From Nocardioides sp. (lineage in GTDB: Bacteria; Actinomycetota; Actinomycetes; Propionibacteriales; Nocardioidaceae), in assembly GCF_016462705.1 (NCBI RefSeq), contig NZ_JAEMSS010000005.1, forward strand, positions 1 through 52,213: a stretch of DNA of 52,213 nt, given 5' to 3'. This document shows positions 31,825 through 40,791 of this stretch, one piece after another. A program made the translations under genes and the position numbers. Each line of letters starts with the position of its first letter. Position 1 is the first letter of the stretch. The notes beneath the pieces are model-generated. The model did not search any database. It saw nothing but the letters and a program-made list of their open reading frames with translations, and was not told where the DNA came from.

Positions 31825-33324
31825 ATGACATCCACTCTCCACCCGAGCACCCTGCAGGACTTCGACGCGCCCCAGGTGGCCGTCAACGACATCGGCTCCG
31901 AGGAAGACTTCCTCGCCGCGATCGACCTGACCATCAAGTACTTCAACGACGGCGACATCGTCGAGGGCACCATCGTCAAGGTGGACCGCGACGAGGTCCT
32001 GCTCGACATCGGCTACAAGACCGAGGGCGTCATCCCCTCCCGCGAGCTGTCGATCAAGCACGACGTCGACCCCTCCGAGGTCGTCTCCGTCGGTGACCAG
32101 GTCGAGGCCCTCGTCCTCCAGAAGGAGGACAAGGAAGGCCGCCTGATCCTGTCCAAGAAGCGCGCCCAGTACGAGCGCGCCTGGGGCACCATCGAGCAGG
32201 TCAAGGAGGAGGACGGCGTCGTCGAGGGCACCGTCATCGAGGTCGTCAAGGGCGGCCTCATCATCGACATCGGCCTGCGCGGCTTCCTGCCCGCCTCGCT
32301 CGTGGAGATGCGTCGCGTGCGCGACCTGCAGCCCTACGTCGGCCAGGTCCTCGAGGCCAAGATCATCGAGCTCGACAAGAACCGCAACAACGTGGTCCTG
32401 TCGCGCCGGGCCTGGCTCGAGCAGACCCAGTCCGAGGTCCGCCACGGGTTCCTCACCCAGCTGCAGAAGGGCCAGATCCGCAAGGGTGTCGTGTCCTCGA
32501 TCGTCAACTTCGGTGCGTTCGTGGACCTCGGCGGCGTCGACGGCCTGGTGCACGTCTCGGAGCTGTCGTGGAAGCACATCGACCACCCCTCCGAGGTGGT
32601 CACCGTCGGTGACGAGGTCACCGTCGAGGTGCTCGACGTCGACATGGACCGCGAGCGTGTCTCGCTGTCGCTGAAGGCGACCCAGGAGGACCCGTGGCAG
32701 CACTTCGCCCGGACCCACCAGATCGGCCAGATCGTGCCGGGCAAGGTCACCAAGCTGGTCCCGTTCGGCTCGTTCGTGCGGGTCGAGGAGGGCATCGAGG
32801 GCCTGGTGCACATCTCCGAGCTGGCCGAGCGCCACGTGGAGATCCCCGAGCAGGTCGTCCAGGTCAACGACGACGTCATGGTCAAGATCATCGACATCGA
32901 CCTCGAGCGTCGCCGGATCTCGCTGTCGCTCAAGCAGGCCAACGAGACCGCCACGGCGACCGTGGTCGAGGACTTCGACCCGACGCTCTACGGCATGACC
33001 GCGACCTACGACGACCAGGGCAACTACGTCTACCCCGAGGGCTTCGACCCGGAGACCGGCGAGTGGCTCGAGGGCTTCGACGACCAGCGTGCGATCTGGG
33101 AGGAGCAGTACGCCAAGGCGCACGCTCGCTGGGAGGCGCACGTCAAGCAGCAGGAGGAGGCCGCCAAGGCCGAGGTCGAGGCCAGCGAGGCCACGTCCTA
33201 CTCCAGCGACTCCGCCGATGTCGACGGTGGTGATGGTGGCGAGGGTGGCGGCGAGAGCGGCTCGCTCGCCTCCGACGAGGCGCTGCAGGCGCTCCGCGAG
33301 AAGCTCACCGGCGGCGCGAGCTGA
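31825..33324 (+). CDS. rpsA: 30S ribosomal protein S1
   Basis: A 499-residue S1 protein with four S1/OB repeats: about residues 35-105 (GDIVEGTIVKVDRDEVLLDIG), 120-190 (DGVVEGTVIEVVKGGLIIDIG), 205-275 (GQIRKGVVSSIVNFGAFVDLG) and 290-360 (GQIVPGKVTKLVPFGSFVRVE). An acidic, Gly/Ser-rich C-terminal tail ends in EALQALREKLTG, typical for actinobacterial S1. The start is ATG 31825 (MTSTLHPSTLQD), the family start; a longer frame to 31765 is leader. It binds mRNA and docks it on the ribosome. Codon choice is strongly biased to C-ending codons, as for highly expressed genes. Confidence 0.97.
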   Translation: MTSTLHPSTLQDFDAPQVAVNDIGSEEDFLAAIDLTIKYFNDGDIVEGTIVKVDRDEVLLDIGYKTEGVIPSRELSIKHDVDPSEVVSVGDQVEALVLQKEDKEGRLILSKKRAQYERAWGTIEQVKEEDGVVEGTVIEVVKGGLIIDIGLRGFLPASLVEMRRVRDLQPYVGQVLEAKIIELDKNRNNVVLSRRAWLEQTQSEVRHGFLTQLQKGQIRKGVVSSIVNFGAFVDLGGVDGLVHVSELSWKHIDHPSEVVTVGDEVTVEVLDVDMDRERVSLSLKATQEDPWQHFARTHQIGQIVPGKVTKLVPFGSFVRVEEGIEGLVHISELAERHVEIPEQVVQVNDDVMVKIIDIDLERRRISLSLKQANETATATVVEDFDPTLYGMTATYDDQGNYVYPEGFDPETGEWLEGFDDQRAIWEEQYAKAHARWEAHVKQQEEAAKAEVEASEATSYSSDSADVDGGDGGEGGGESGSLASDEALQALREKLTGGAS

Positions 33325-33346
33325 CCACCACCACCCGCTGATCCCG

Positions 33347-34390
33347 GTGGGTCGCAGAACCGCAGCCACGAGTGCGGCCAGCCTGGTGCTGGCCGCACTC
33401 GTGTGCGTACCGGGCCAGGCGCCCGCCACCGTGCCCCCGGCCGAGCCGGCCCGGGTGATGCTCGTCGGGGACTCCAGCACCCAGGGGTCGACGGGTGACT
33501 GGACGTGGCGCTACCGGCTGTGGCAGCACCTCGACGCGACGGCACCGGGCCAGGTGGACCTGGTGGGCCCGCACGACGACCTGTGGGACCAGTCTTCGCG
33601 GACCTACGGTCACCAGACCTACGCCGACCCGGCCTTCGACCGCGACCACGCGGCCCGGTGGGGGCTGAGCCTGGCGTTCCCGGAGCGACCCATCGCCCAG
33701 TACGTCGCCGACTACCAGGTCGACGCCGTGGTCGAGCTCCTCGGGATCGACGACCTGGTGTTCCTGGGGCACGACCCCGCCCACGTGCGGGCCGACGTCG
33801 AGCGGCTCGTCGCACACGCACGCTCGGTCAACCCCGAGGTGGCCGTCGTGCTCGGCGAGCTGATCCAGACGTGGTTGCCGGGTGCGACCGACCTCAATGC
33901 CCAGCTTCGTGAGGTCGCGGCGGACCTCGACGAGGCCGGGTCCCGGGTGGTCGTCGCGGAGACGGCAGACGGCTTCTTCCGGCGCCGGGACACCTACGAC
34001 AACAGTCACCCGAACGCGCGGGGCGAGGTCAAGATCGCGGCGGCCGTGGCGGACGCCCTGGCCGTGACCGGTATCGGAGCACCCGCCGCGAGGCCGCTGC
34101 CTGCTGTTCCCGTCGGCCCGCGGATCCCGGTGGTGCTGCACGGCGAGGTCCGGGACGGCAGGGTCAAGCTGCGCTGGACGTCGTCCCCGGGGGCCGACGG
34201 CTATCGCGTGCTGGTCCGCCGTCCGGCGACGAGCAAGACCTGGAGGAAGCTCGGTGACACGACCCGGCGCCGGGTCACCGTCCGGGGCCTGACCCCGGGG
34301 GAGCGGGTCCAGATCGTCGTTCTTCCCCGGAAGGGGAAGGACCTCGCGGAGCTGGATGTGCGCTCCAACAGGCTGTCGCTCCGCCCCTGA
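33347..34390 (+). CDS. Secreted SGNH/GDSL hydrolase with fibronectin-III-like tail
   Basis: A 347-residue exported hydrolase. Signal sequence VGRRTAATSAASLVLAALVC from the GTG at 33347, 22 bp after the rpsA stop. Block I is VMLVGDSSTQGS with the nucleophilic serine, block III-like GIDDLVF, and block V DNSHPNARGE with the catalytic Asp and His (D-x-x-H). Residues about 255-347 look like a fibronectin type III module (VRDGRVKLRWTSSPGADGYRV). The family includes esterases and carbohydrate acetylesterases; the substrate is unknown. No own promoter is obvious, so it may be read through from rpsA. Confidence 0.82.
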   Translation: MGRRTAATSAASLVLAALVCVPGQAPATVPPAEPARVMLVGDSSTQGSTGDWTWRYRLWQHLDATAPGQVDLVGPHDDLWDQSSRTYGHQTYADPAFDRDHAARWGLSLAFPERPIAQYVADYQVDAVVELLGIDDLVFLGHDPAHVRADVERLVAHARSVNPEVAVVLGELIQTWLPGATDLNAQLREVAADLDEAGSRVVVAETADGFFRRRDTYDNSHPNARGEVKIAAAVADALAVTGIGAPAARPLPAVPVGPRIPVVLHGEVRDGRVKLRWTSSPGADGYRVLVRRPATSKTWRKLGDTTRRRVTVRGLTPGERVQIVVLPRKGKDLAELDVRSNRLSLRP

Positions 34391-34403
34391 CGTCCAGGAA
34401 ACG

Positions 34404-34562
34404 TCAGCCGGCGGACGGCGCCCGGAACATCGGGTCGTCGGCGTGCGAGCGGGGCGGCTGGGTCGGGCCCATGCCGTCGTGGACGTAGAGGCGGACGGTC
34501 TGGACGGCCAGGACCGCCGCGATGGCGAGGAGGATGAGGAGTGCGGTCATGGCAGTAATCAT
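34404..34562 (-). CDS. Small single-helix membrane protein (52 aa)
   Basis: A 52-residue product: MITAMTALLILLAIAAVLAV gives one helix, followed by a basic and Pro-rich cytosolic tail (QTVRLYVHDGMGPTQPPRSH). A second ATG at 34550 gives 48 residues. It starts 11 bp from the perfect palindrome that separates it from the AraC-family gene. The hydrophobic then polar arrangement looks real. No homologue is recognised, and the function is unknown. A weak purine-rich stretch CGAGAG precedes the first ATG. Confidence 0.55.
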   Translation of the reverse strand: MITAMTALLILLAIAAVLAVQTVRLYVHDGMGPTQPPRSHADDPMFRAPSAG

Positions 34563-34573
34563 GCTCTCGACGC

Positions 34574-34597
34574 ATTCCTGCCACGAGTGGCAGGAAT
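34574..34597. promoter_or_regulatory. Perfect 11-bp inverted repeat, candidate AraC-type operator
   Basis: ATTCCTGCCAC (34574-34584) and GTGGCAGGAAT (34587-34597) are exact complements around a 2-bp GA centre. A related half-site TTTCCTGCCA lies at 34613-34622, 39 bp from the first arm. The palindrome lies between the divergent small membrane-protein gene and the GlxA-type regulator, so it most likely controls one or both. Confidence 0.7.
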
Positions 34598-34625
34598 GCC
34601 ACCCTTCGTTGATTTCCTGCCAGAC

Positions 34626-35594
34626 ATGCGCCACCATGGCGACGTGCCGCTCAACACCGTCGCCGTAGTCGTCCAGGACGACGCCGAACCGTTCGGCCTG
34701 GGGTCCCTCGTCGAGGTGTGGGGCGAGCCGGAGCATCCCGAGGACGGGACCCCGGTGTTCGACTTCCGGATCTGCACCCCCGAGCCGGGCCGGGTGCGCG
34801 GTCGCTCCGACTTCGACCTGTACGTCGACCGCGGCCTCGAGGCCACCGAGGACGCGGACCTCGTCTGCATCGCGCCCAAGCACTCCTTCACGACCTACGA
34901 CGACCGGGTCCTGGCAGCGATCACGGCGGCCCACGACCGCGGCGCCACGATCTACGCGCACTGCTCGGCCGCCTTCGAGCTCGGTGCCGCCGGGCTCCTC
35001 GACGGCCGTGAGTGCACGACCCACTGGCGCTTCACGGACCTGATGGCGCGCACCTTCCCGGAGGCGAAGGTCAAGCCCGACGTCCTCTACTGCCACGACG
35101 GCAACGTGCTGACCGGTGCTGGGGCGGCCGCGGGGATCGACGCCTCGCTGCACCTGCTCCGCGACGAGTACGGCGCCGGCGTGGCCGCCGCGGTCGCCCG
35201 CCGGATCGTCGTGCCACCACATCGTGACGGCGGGCAGGCGCAGTTCATCGCCCGGCCGGTCCCGGACTGCGACGCCGAGACCCTCGGACCACTGCTGGAG
35301 TGGATCGTCGCCCACCTGCACGAGGACCTCGATGTCGAGAGCCTGGCCCGGCGGTCGCTGATGTCGCCGCGCACCTTCGCCCGCAGGTTCCGCGCCGAGA
35401 CCGGGGCCACCCCGCACTCGTGGGTGACCCGCCAGCGGGTGCAACGCGCCGAGGAGCTGCTCGAGCAGTCCGACCGGTCGATCGAGTGGATCGCCAGCGA
35501 GGTCGGCTTCGGCAACGCGGCGACGCTGCGCCACCACTTCACCCGGGTGCGGGGCGTGAGCCCCCAGCAGTACCGCCGTACCTTCTGTGCATGA
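34626..35594 (+). CDS. GlxA/FtrA-type AraC-family transcriptional regulator
   Basis: A 322-residue regulator with a DJ-1/PfpI-like amidase-fold domain (about 1-190) and a C-terminal AraC helix-turn-helix domain (about 215-320). In the first domain TIYAHCSAAFELGAAGLLDG carries a cysteine (C113) at the nucleophile elbow, and ECTTHWRFTDLM follows. The HTH part shows SLARRSLMSPRTFARRFRAETG and SIEWIASEVGFGNAATLRHHF. Starts at ATG 34626 or GTG 34644 (VPLNTVAVVV) are both plausible; neither has a strong ribosome site. Its ATGA junction links it to the sulfotransferase gene. It probably binds the palindrome just upstream. Confidence 0.85.
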   Translation: MRHHGDVPLNTVAVVVQDDAEPFGLGSLVEVWGEPEHPEDGTPVFDFRICTPEPGRVRGRSDFDLYVDRGLEATEDADLVCIAPKHSFTTYDDRVLAAITAAHDRGATIYAHCSAAFELGAAGLLDGRECTTHWRFTDLMARTFPEAKVKPDVLYCHDGNVLTGAGAAAGIDASLHLLRDEYGAGVAAAVARRIVVPPHRDGGQAQFIARPVPDCDAETLGPLLEWIVAHLHEDLDVESLARRSLMSPRTFARRFRAETGATPHSWVTRQRVQRAEELLEQSDRSIEWIASEVGFGNAATLRHHFTRVRGVSPQQYRRTFCA

Positions 35595-36403
35595 CTGCGG
35601 GGGCGACGGCCTCGGGCACCTTCCTCCTGGGCCTGGGCGCCCAGAAGGCCGGCACGGCGTGGATGCACCGCTACCTCGAGTCCTCAGCCCAGTGCGACCC
35701 CGGGTTCCGCAAGGAGTACCACGTGTGGGACGCCCTGGACCTGCCCTCCGGTCGGGTGGTCCGCGAGCGGATCGAGAAGCAGGGCGGCGACCGGGCGCGC
35801 TTCCTGTCTGACCCGGGCGCCTACGTCGACTACTTCGCGGGCCTGCTGGAGCGCGACGGCATCCGGCTCACCGCCGACATCACCCCGTCGTACGCCGGGC
35901 TCTCGGTCGACCGGCTGACCGGGATCCGGCGGTCGTTCGAGCAGCGGGGCGTCCGGCCCGTGGCCGTCTACCTCATGCGGGACCCGGTGGAGCGAGCGTG
36001 GTCGGCGGTCCGGATGGACGTGCGGCGCAGCGGCAACACCGACGAGGGGGCCGTCGAGGGCCGCCTGCGGATGATCGCCCCCGACGACCAGTACGAACGC
36101 CGCACGCGCTACGACCTCACCATCGCGGCCGCGGACCGCGCCTTCGGGGACGAGGTGTTCTTCGGGTTCTACGAGCGGCTGTTCGACGAGGCCACGCTCC
36201 GGGACCTCTGCGGCTTCCTCGGCCTCGACTTCCACCAGCCGGACTTCGGGCGCCAGGTGAACGTGTCGCCCAAGGAGGGCGAGCTCGCGGAGGACACGGT
36301 CCGTGGTCTGGTGGCGCGGTTCGCCCCGGTCTACGAGGCGGTCGCCGCCCGGTTCCCCGACGTCGACCTGCCGGCCCTCTGGCCGAGCATGCGCTACCTC
36401 TGA
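35591..36403 (+). CDS. Sulfotransferase family protein
   Basis: A 270-residue PAPS-dependent sulfotransferase. FLLGLGAQKAGTAWMHRYLE is the 5'-phosphosulfate loop, KEYHVWD follows, and YLMRDPVERAWSAVRMDVRR is the 3'-phosphate-binding element. GFYERLFDEATLRDLCGFLGL is the typical C-terminal part. The ATG at 35591 overlaps the regulator stop (ATGA), so both are on one transcript. It transfers sulfate to a hydroxyl or amine acceptor, possibly a carbohydrate or small molecule; the acceptor is unknown. It is convergent with the AMP-ligase gene, overlapping by 10 bp. Confidence 0.9.
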   Translation: MTAGATASGTFLLGLGAQKAGTAWMHRYLESSAQCDPGFRKEYHVWDALDLPSGRVVRERIEKQGGDRARFLSDPGAYVDYFAGLLERDGIRLTADITPSYAGLSVDRLTGIRRSFEQRGVRPVAVYLMRDPVERAWSAVRMDVRRSGNTDEGAVEGRLRMIAPDDQYERRTRYDLTIAAADRAFGDEVFFGFYERLFDEATLRDLCGFLGLDFHQPDFGRQVNVSPKEGELAEDTVRGLVARFAPVYEAVAARFPDVDLPALWPSMRYL

Positions 36404-37716
36404 GGTAGGTCCTGGGGGAGGTCGCTGCGGCGCACCTTCCCGGTGAGGGTCCGGGGGAGCGCGTCGAGCCGGGTCCAGGTCTTCGGCCGCTTCGGCGGCG
36501 CGAGCCGCTCCCGCACGTACGCGTCCAGCTCCGCCACGGTCGCCGGGCCCACGTACGCCGCACACACGCGCTGACCCCAGTCGTCGTCCGGCACGCCGTA
36601 GACGGCCACGTCGGCGACACCCGGGTGCTGCTCCAGGACCTGCTCCACCTCGAGCGGGTAGACGTTGACGCCGCCGGAGATGAGCAGGTCCTCGCGTCGG
36701 CCCTCCAGGTAGAGGTAGCCGTCGTCGTCGAGGCGGCCGAGGTCCCCCACGGTGAACGCGGGGCCGGCAGGCAGCTCCCGCCAGGCCGCCGCGGTCTTGT
36801 CTGGGTCGCCGTAGTACTCGAAGCGGGCGTGCGGCGGGACCGTGCACCAGATCGTGCCGTCGTCGTCGACGTGCAGGGTGCGGCCCGGGCGAGCGCGGCC
36901 GACGGTGCCGGGCCGGGTGAGCCACTCCTCGCTGCGGCAGGCGGTGAACTGGCCCTCGGTCGAGCCGTAGAACTCCCAGGTCGAGCCGTCAGGGAAGAGC
37001 TCGACCAGCCGACGCTTCACGCGCTCCGGGCACGGCGCTCCCGCGTGCGCCACCAGCCGGAACGAGGACAGGTCGGGCACGCCGGCCTCGTCCCAGTGGG
37101 CGAACAGCCGCTGCAGGTGCGTGGGCACGCAGAACATCGTGGTCGGGCGCTCGTCGCGGATCGCCGTGGTCACCCGGACGGGGTCGAAGGGCCCGGGCAG
37201 CACGACCCGGCCACCGGCCAGCCGCGTGCCCATCGCGAACCGCAGTGGTGCGGAGTGGTAGATCGGGCTGAGGACCAGGTTGACGTCGTCGGCGGCGAAG
37301 CCCCACAGGTCGCGCTCCTCGGCGACCAGGGCCGCGGCGGCGTCCGGACCGAGCAGTCCGCTCCACACGCCCTTCGGCGTACCGGTCGTGCCGCTGGTGA
37401 CGTGCATGGGCCGGGCCCGCGGCAGCCCGGGGGAGTCGTACGCCGCCGCCAGGGCCGCCAGCGCGTCCTCGTCGACGACCACGACCGTCGGGTCGAGCCC
37501 GGCCAGGATCCGCTCCCGCTCGTGCTCGGTCAGTCGCGGGTCGAGCGGGATCGGCACCACGCCGGCGGCCAGCAGGCCCAGGACGACGTCGAGGTAGGCC
37601 TCCGAGCCGGGCACCAGGAGTGCGACCCGGTCGCCCACGCGCAGCCCGGCGTCCACGGCGCCAGTCCAGCACAGCCCGTGGCAGCGGGCCGTCCCGGGTG
37701 ACGCCACGGTGAACAT
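36394..37716 (-). CDS. AMP-dependent synthetase/ligase (acyl-CoA synthetase-like), short N-terminus
   Basis: A 440-residue ANL-superfamily enzyme. Adenylation motifs are present: HVTSGTTGTPKGVW (P-loop type A3), FYGSTEGQFTAC (A5), FTVGDLGRLDDDGYLYLEGR (A7), REDLLISGGVNVYPLEVE (A8) and TLTGKVRRSDL with the catalytic lysine (A10). The family is usually near 500 residues; here about 50 N-terminal residues are missing and an in-frame TGA lies about 9 codons before the ATG, so the frame cannot be extended. The active site is outside the missing part, so the enzyme may work. It likely activates a carboxylic acid to a CoA ester. Confidence 0.88.
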   Translation of the reverse strand: MFTVASPGTARCHGLCWTGAVDAGLRVGDRVALLVPGSEAYLDVVLGLLAAGVVPIPLDPRLTEHERERILAGLDPTVVVVDEDALAALAAAYDSPGLPRARPMHVTSGTTGTPKGVWSGLLGPDAAAALVAEERDLWGFAADDVNLVLSPIYHSAPLRFAMGTRLAGGRVVLPGPFDPVRVTTAIRDERPTTMFCVPTHLQRLFAHWDEAGVPDLSSFRLVAHAGAPCPERVKRRLVELFPDGSTWEFYGSTEGQFTACRSEEWLTRPGTVGRARPGRTLHVDDDGTIWCTVPPHARFEYYGDPDKTAAAWRELPAGPAFTVGDLGRLDDDGYLYLEGRREDLLISGGVNVYPLEVEQVLEQHPGVADVAVYGVPDDDWGQRVCAAYVGPATVAELDAYVRERLAPPKRPKTWTRLDALPRTLTGKVRRSDLPQDLPQR

Positions 37717-37772
37717 CTGTCGGACGGCGGGTCCGCGCCGTCACCGCCGCGCGGATCTCGCGTTGGGTGGGC

Positions 37773-39491
37773 ATGCAGACGACCCCGCCCGACGTCGCCG
37801 GTCCCTCGAGCCTCCCGCGCGGCCCGGCCGCCCGGCGCCGCAGCGTGCTGGCCGCCGGTGCGGGGGCCGCGGCCTTCGCTCCGTGGGCGGTGTCCACCGA
37901 CGCGGGAGCCGCTCCGGGAGCGGCCCGGGGCGAGTCGCAGCGGCTGTTCCGGCACGGCGTCGCCTCCGGTGACCCGCTGCCCCGCGCGGTCGTGCTCTGG
38001 ACCCGGGTGACCCCGACCGCGGCAGCAGTCCCGGGATCCGGGCGCGGACCGCGGGTGTCGGTCCGCTGGGAGGTGGCCTCCGACCAGCACTTCCGCCATG
38101 TGGTGCGCCACGGCCAGGTCGTGACCGGCCCCGGACGGGACCACACCGTCAAGGTCGACGCCACCCGGCTGCAGCCAGGACGCTGGTACTGGTACCGGTT
38201 CCGGGTCGGCGGGGTCACCAGCCCGGTCGGCCGGACCCGCACCGCCCCGCCCAGGACCGCCGACGTCCGGCGGCTGCGACTCGGCGTCGTCTCGTGCTCC
38301 CACCTCGAGTACGGCTACTTCGCCGCCTACCGTCACCTCGCCGACCGCCGCGACCTCGACGCCGTCCTGCACCTCGGTGACTACCTCTACGAGCGTGGAC
38401 CCGGGGAGGGCGACGTCCGGTCGCACGACCCCGCCCACGAGATCGTCTCCCTGCCGGACTACCGGCGCCGGCACGCGCAGTACAAGACCGACCCGGACCT
38501 CCAGCGCCTGCACGCCCGGGTGCCGTTCATCGTCACGTGGGACGACCACGAGGTGACCAACGACAGCTGGGCTGCCGGCGCGGAGAACCACGACGCCGGG
38601 GAGGGGGACTACCTGGCGCGCAAGGCCCGTGCGCACCGCGCGTACGACGAGTGGATGCCGGTGCGGATGGGCCGCACCGCCCGTACCGGCGACGGCACGC
38701 GGCTCTTCCGTCGTCTGCAGTGGGGCCGGCTCGCCGACATCAACATGCTCGACCTGCGCAGCTACCGCGACCAGCAGGTCAGCACGCCGGCACCGTTCCC
38801 CCTGCCGCAGCTGCAGACCGAGGCCGACGACCCGGGACGCACGATCACCGGCAACCAGCAGATGGCGTGGCTCAAGCGAGCGCTGCTGCGCCGGGACACC
38901 CGCTGGAAGCTGATCGGCAACTCGGTGATGATCGCGCCTCTGTCGTTCGCGCAGCTGCCCCAGGAGGCGGTCGCGGCGATCAACGAGGTGACCGGGGAGA
39001 TCCCGTCGGACGGTGCCCCTCTCAACCTCGACCAGTGGGACGGCTACACCGCGGACCGCCGCGAGCTGTACGCGCACCTCGTGGACAACCGGGTCGCCAA
39101 CGCGGTCTTCCTCACCGGGGACATCCACTCGGCCTGGGCGAACGACCTGCCCGTGGACCCCGCGACCTATCCGTTCAGCGGGAGCGTCGGCGTGGAGTTC
39201 GTGTGCACCTCGGTGACCTCGGACAACATCGACGACGTCACCGGCACCCCGCCGCGCACGAGCACCCTGGTGCTCGAGGCGGTCCTCCAGACCAACAACC
39301 GGCACGTCAAGCACCTCAACTTCGACGACCACGGCTACTCCGTCCTGGACGTGACACCGGATCGGGCCCAGATGGACTACTACGTCCTCGCGGACAAGCG
39401 CCGGGCCGACAGCGCCGCGCACTGCTCGGCCTCGTGGCTGACCAGGTCGGGCTCGCAGCGGGTGGAGCCGGCCGAGGCGCCCGTCGGCTGA
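37773..39491 (+). CDS. phoD: PhoD-type alkaline phosphatase/phosphodiesterase
   Basis: A 572-residue Tat-exported enzyme. The signal carries ARRRSVLAAGAGAAAFAPW (twin arginine). The PhoD N-terminal domain starts FRHGVASGDPLPRAVVLWTR. The metal site is VVSCSHLEYGYFAAY, LHLGDYLYERG, FIVTWDDHEVTNDSW and FLTGDIHSAW. ATG 37773 and GTG 37767 are in frame; ATG is used. It hydrolyses phosphate monoesters and diesters outside the cell with Fe/Ca. With the GDPD fusion at 29.3-31.5 kb it points to scavenging of organic phosphate. No Pho box was identified upstream. Confidence 0.93.
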   Translation: MQTTPPDVAGPSSLPRGPAARRRSVLAAGAGAAAFAPWAVSTDAGAAPGAARGESQRLFRHGVASGDPLPRAVVLWTRVTPTAAAVPGSGRGPRVSVRWEVASDQHFRHVVRHGQVVTGPGRDHTVKVDATRLQPGRWYWYRFRVGGVTSPVGRTRTAPPRTADVRRLRLGVVSCSHLEYGYFAAYRHLADRRDLDAVLHLGDYLYERGPGEGDVRSHDPAHEIVSLPDYRRRHAQYKTDPDLQRLHARVPFIVTWDDHEVTNDSWAAGAENHDAGEGDYLARKARAHRAYDEWMPVRMGRTARTGDGTRLFRRLQWGRLADINMLDLRSYRDQQVSTPAPFPLPQLQTEADDPGRTITGNQQMAWLKRALLRRDTRWKLIGNSVMIAPLSFAQLPQEAVAAINEVTGEIPSDGAPLNLDQWDGYTADRRELYAHLVDNRVANAVFLTGDIHSAWANDLPVDPATYPFSGSVGVEFVCTSVTSDNIDDVTGTPPRTSTLVLEAVLQTNNRHVKHLNFDDHGYSVLDVTPDRAQMDYYVLADKRRADSAAHCSASWLTRSGSQRVEPAEAPVG

Positions 39492-39563
39492 GCCGAGGCC
39501 CACCGTCACCGGAGGTTGTCGAGACGTTCACCGGGGCGCTCGGTCCCCGACCCCGGCCCGGCC

Positions 39564-39569
39564 TACGGT
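39564..39569 (+). promoter_or_regulatory. -10 hexamer TACGGT of the GT4 gene at 39577
   Basis: TACGGT is followed by 7 nt and then ATG 39577, indicating a leaderless transcript. Confidence 0.45.
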
Positions 39570-39576
39570 CGCGAAG

Positions 39577-40791
39577 ATGCAGGGAGGCGCAGCAGACCGA
39601 CCCGTCCCGTACGACGACGGCCCGCGCGTCCTGTCGCTCTACGAGGGCTTCTTCAGCGGGGGAGCGCGGATCCTGCACACGTCGATGGTCCGCAGCCTGC
39701 ACGCGACGACCGCCCAGCGGCACGCGGTCCTCGGCCTGACTGACCGCTCCGTGCGGGAGGCGACCGTCCAGCCGGCGAGCTCCGACCCCAGCTACCGCCG
39801 GCTCCGGTCCGCCGGCGTGCCGGTGACCACGCTCGCTCGGGGTGCCGCGGAGCCGATGCGGCGATCTCACCTGGCCAGGGTGCGGCGGGCCACCGCGGAG
39901 ACGGACGTCGTGCTCTCCCTGAAGGAGCAGCCGCTCGTGGCCCTGGAGGAGTCCGGCGCGGGCGGCCGGCCGGTCATCGCGTGCCTGCACCGGTCGGACC
40001 CCGAGCGGCAGGGCCGCGGCCTGGAGGTCCTCGCCGGCCTCGTCCGGGAGGGCGTCGTGACCCACGCCGTCTGCTGCGCCCGGTCCACCCAGGCGGCGTA
40101 CCACGCGGCGACCGGCATCGCCCTGGAGCGGTTGCCGGTCATCCCCAACGGTGTCGACCTGGACCGGTTCCGGCCGATCCCGGCCGTGCGTGCCGCGAGC
40201 CGGCGCGAGCTGGGCGTGCGCGGCGCGGCGCCGGTCCTGCTGCTCTCGGCGCGCTTCGACCCGATGAAGGACGTGCCGTTGTTCCTGCGGGCTGCCGCGG
40301 AGCTGGTCCGGACCCACCCCGCTGCGCACCTGGTCCTGTGCGGCGCCGGCATGTCGGCGGGCAACCGCGCGCTCACCGACCTCCTGGCCGCGACGTTGGG
40401 TGCCTGGGACGGGGCGCACGAGCAGGTGCACCTGCTCGGGATCCGCGAGGACATGCCGGCGCTCTGCAACGCGGCCGACCTGGTGGTGCTGACCAGTGCC
40501 TTCGGGGAGGCCGCGCCCCTGGCCCTGCTCGAGGGCATGGCCTGCGGGGCGGTCCCGGTGACCACCGACGTCGGTGACGCAGCGGAGCTGGTGGGCGACT
40601 CCCGTCTGGTCGTCGGCAGGGACCCCGTCGACGTCGCGGACGCCTGGGCAGCGGCGTTCGAGCAACGAGCGGAGCACGCCGCGCGGATCAGTCACCACCG
40701 TCAGGAGCTCAGCGACCAGCGCTGCTTCGACGCCTACGCCGCCCTGATCGAGGCCTGCGCCCGTCCTGAGGCCCTCACGGCGGCTGTCTGA
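39577..40791 (+). CDS. GT4-type glycosyltransferase
   Basis: A 404-residue GT-B glycosyltransferase. The N-domain has LYEGFFSGGARILHTSMV. VIPNGVDLDRFRPI links the lobes, LLLSARFDPMKDVPLF starts the C-domain, and TSAFGEAAPLALLEGMACGAVPVT is the nucleotide-sugar site with the E-x7-E type pattern. It stands alone between phoD and a small gene, with its own leaderless promoter and two hairpins after the stop. It may act in cell-surface or glycolipid synthesis; the substrate is unknown. It is less similar to the two GT4 proteins of the AftD block than they are to each other. Confidence 0.87.
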   Translation: MQGGAADRPVPYDDGPRVLSLYEGFFSGGARILHTSMVRSLHATTAQRHAVLGLTDRSVREATVQPASSDPSYRRLRSAGVPVTTLARGAAEPMRRSHLARVRRATAETDVVLSLKEQPLVALEESGAGGRPVIACLHRSDPERQGRGLEVLAGLVREGVVTHAVCCARSTQAAYHAATGIALERLPVIPNGVDLDRFRPIPAVRAASRRELGVRGAAPVLLLSARFDPMKDVPLFLRAAAELVRTHPAAHLVLCGAGMSAGNRALTDLLAATLGAWDGAHEQVHLLGIREDMPALCNAADLVVLTSAFGEAAPLALLEGMACGAVPVTTDVGDAAELVGDSRLVVGRDPVDVADAWAAAFEQRAEHAARISHHRQELSDQRCFDAYAALIEACARPEALTAAV

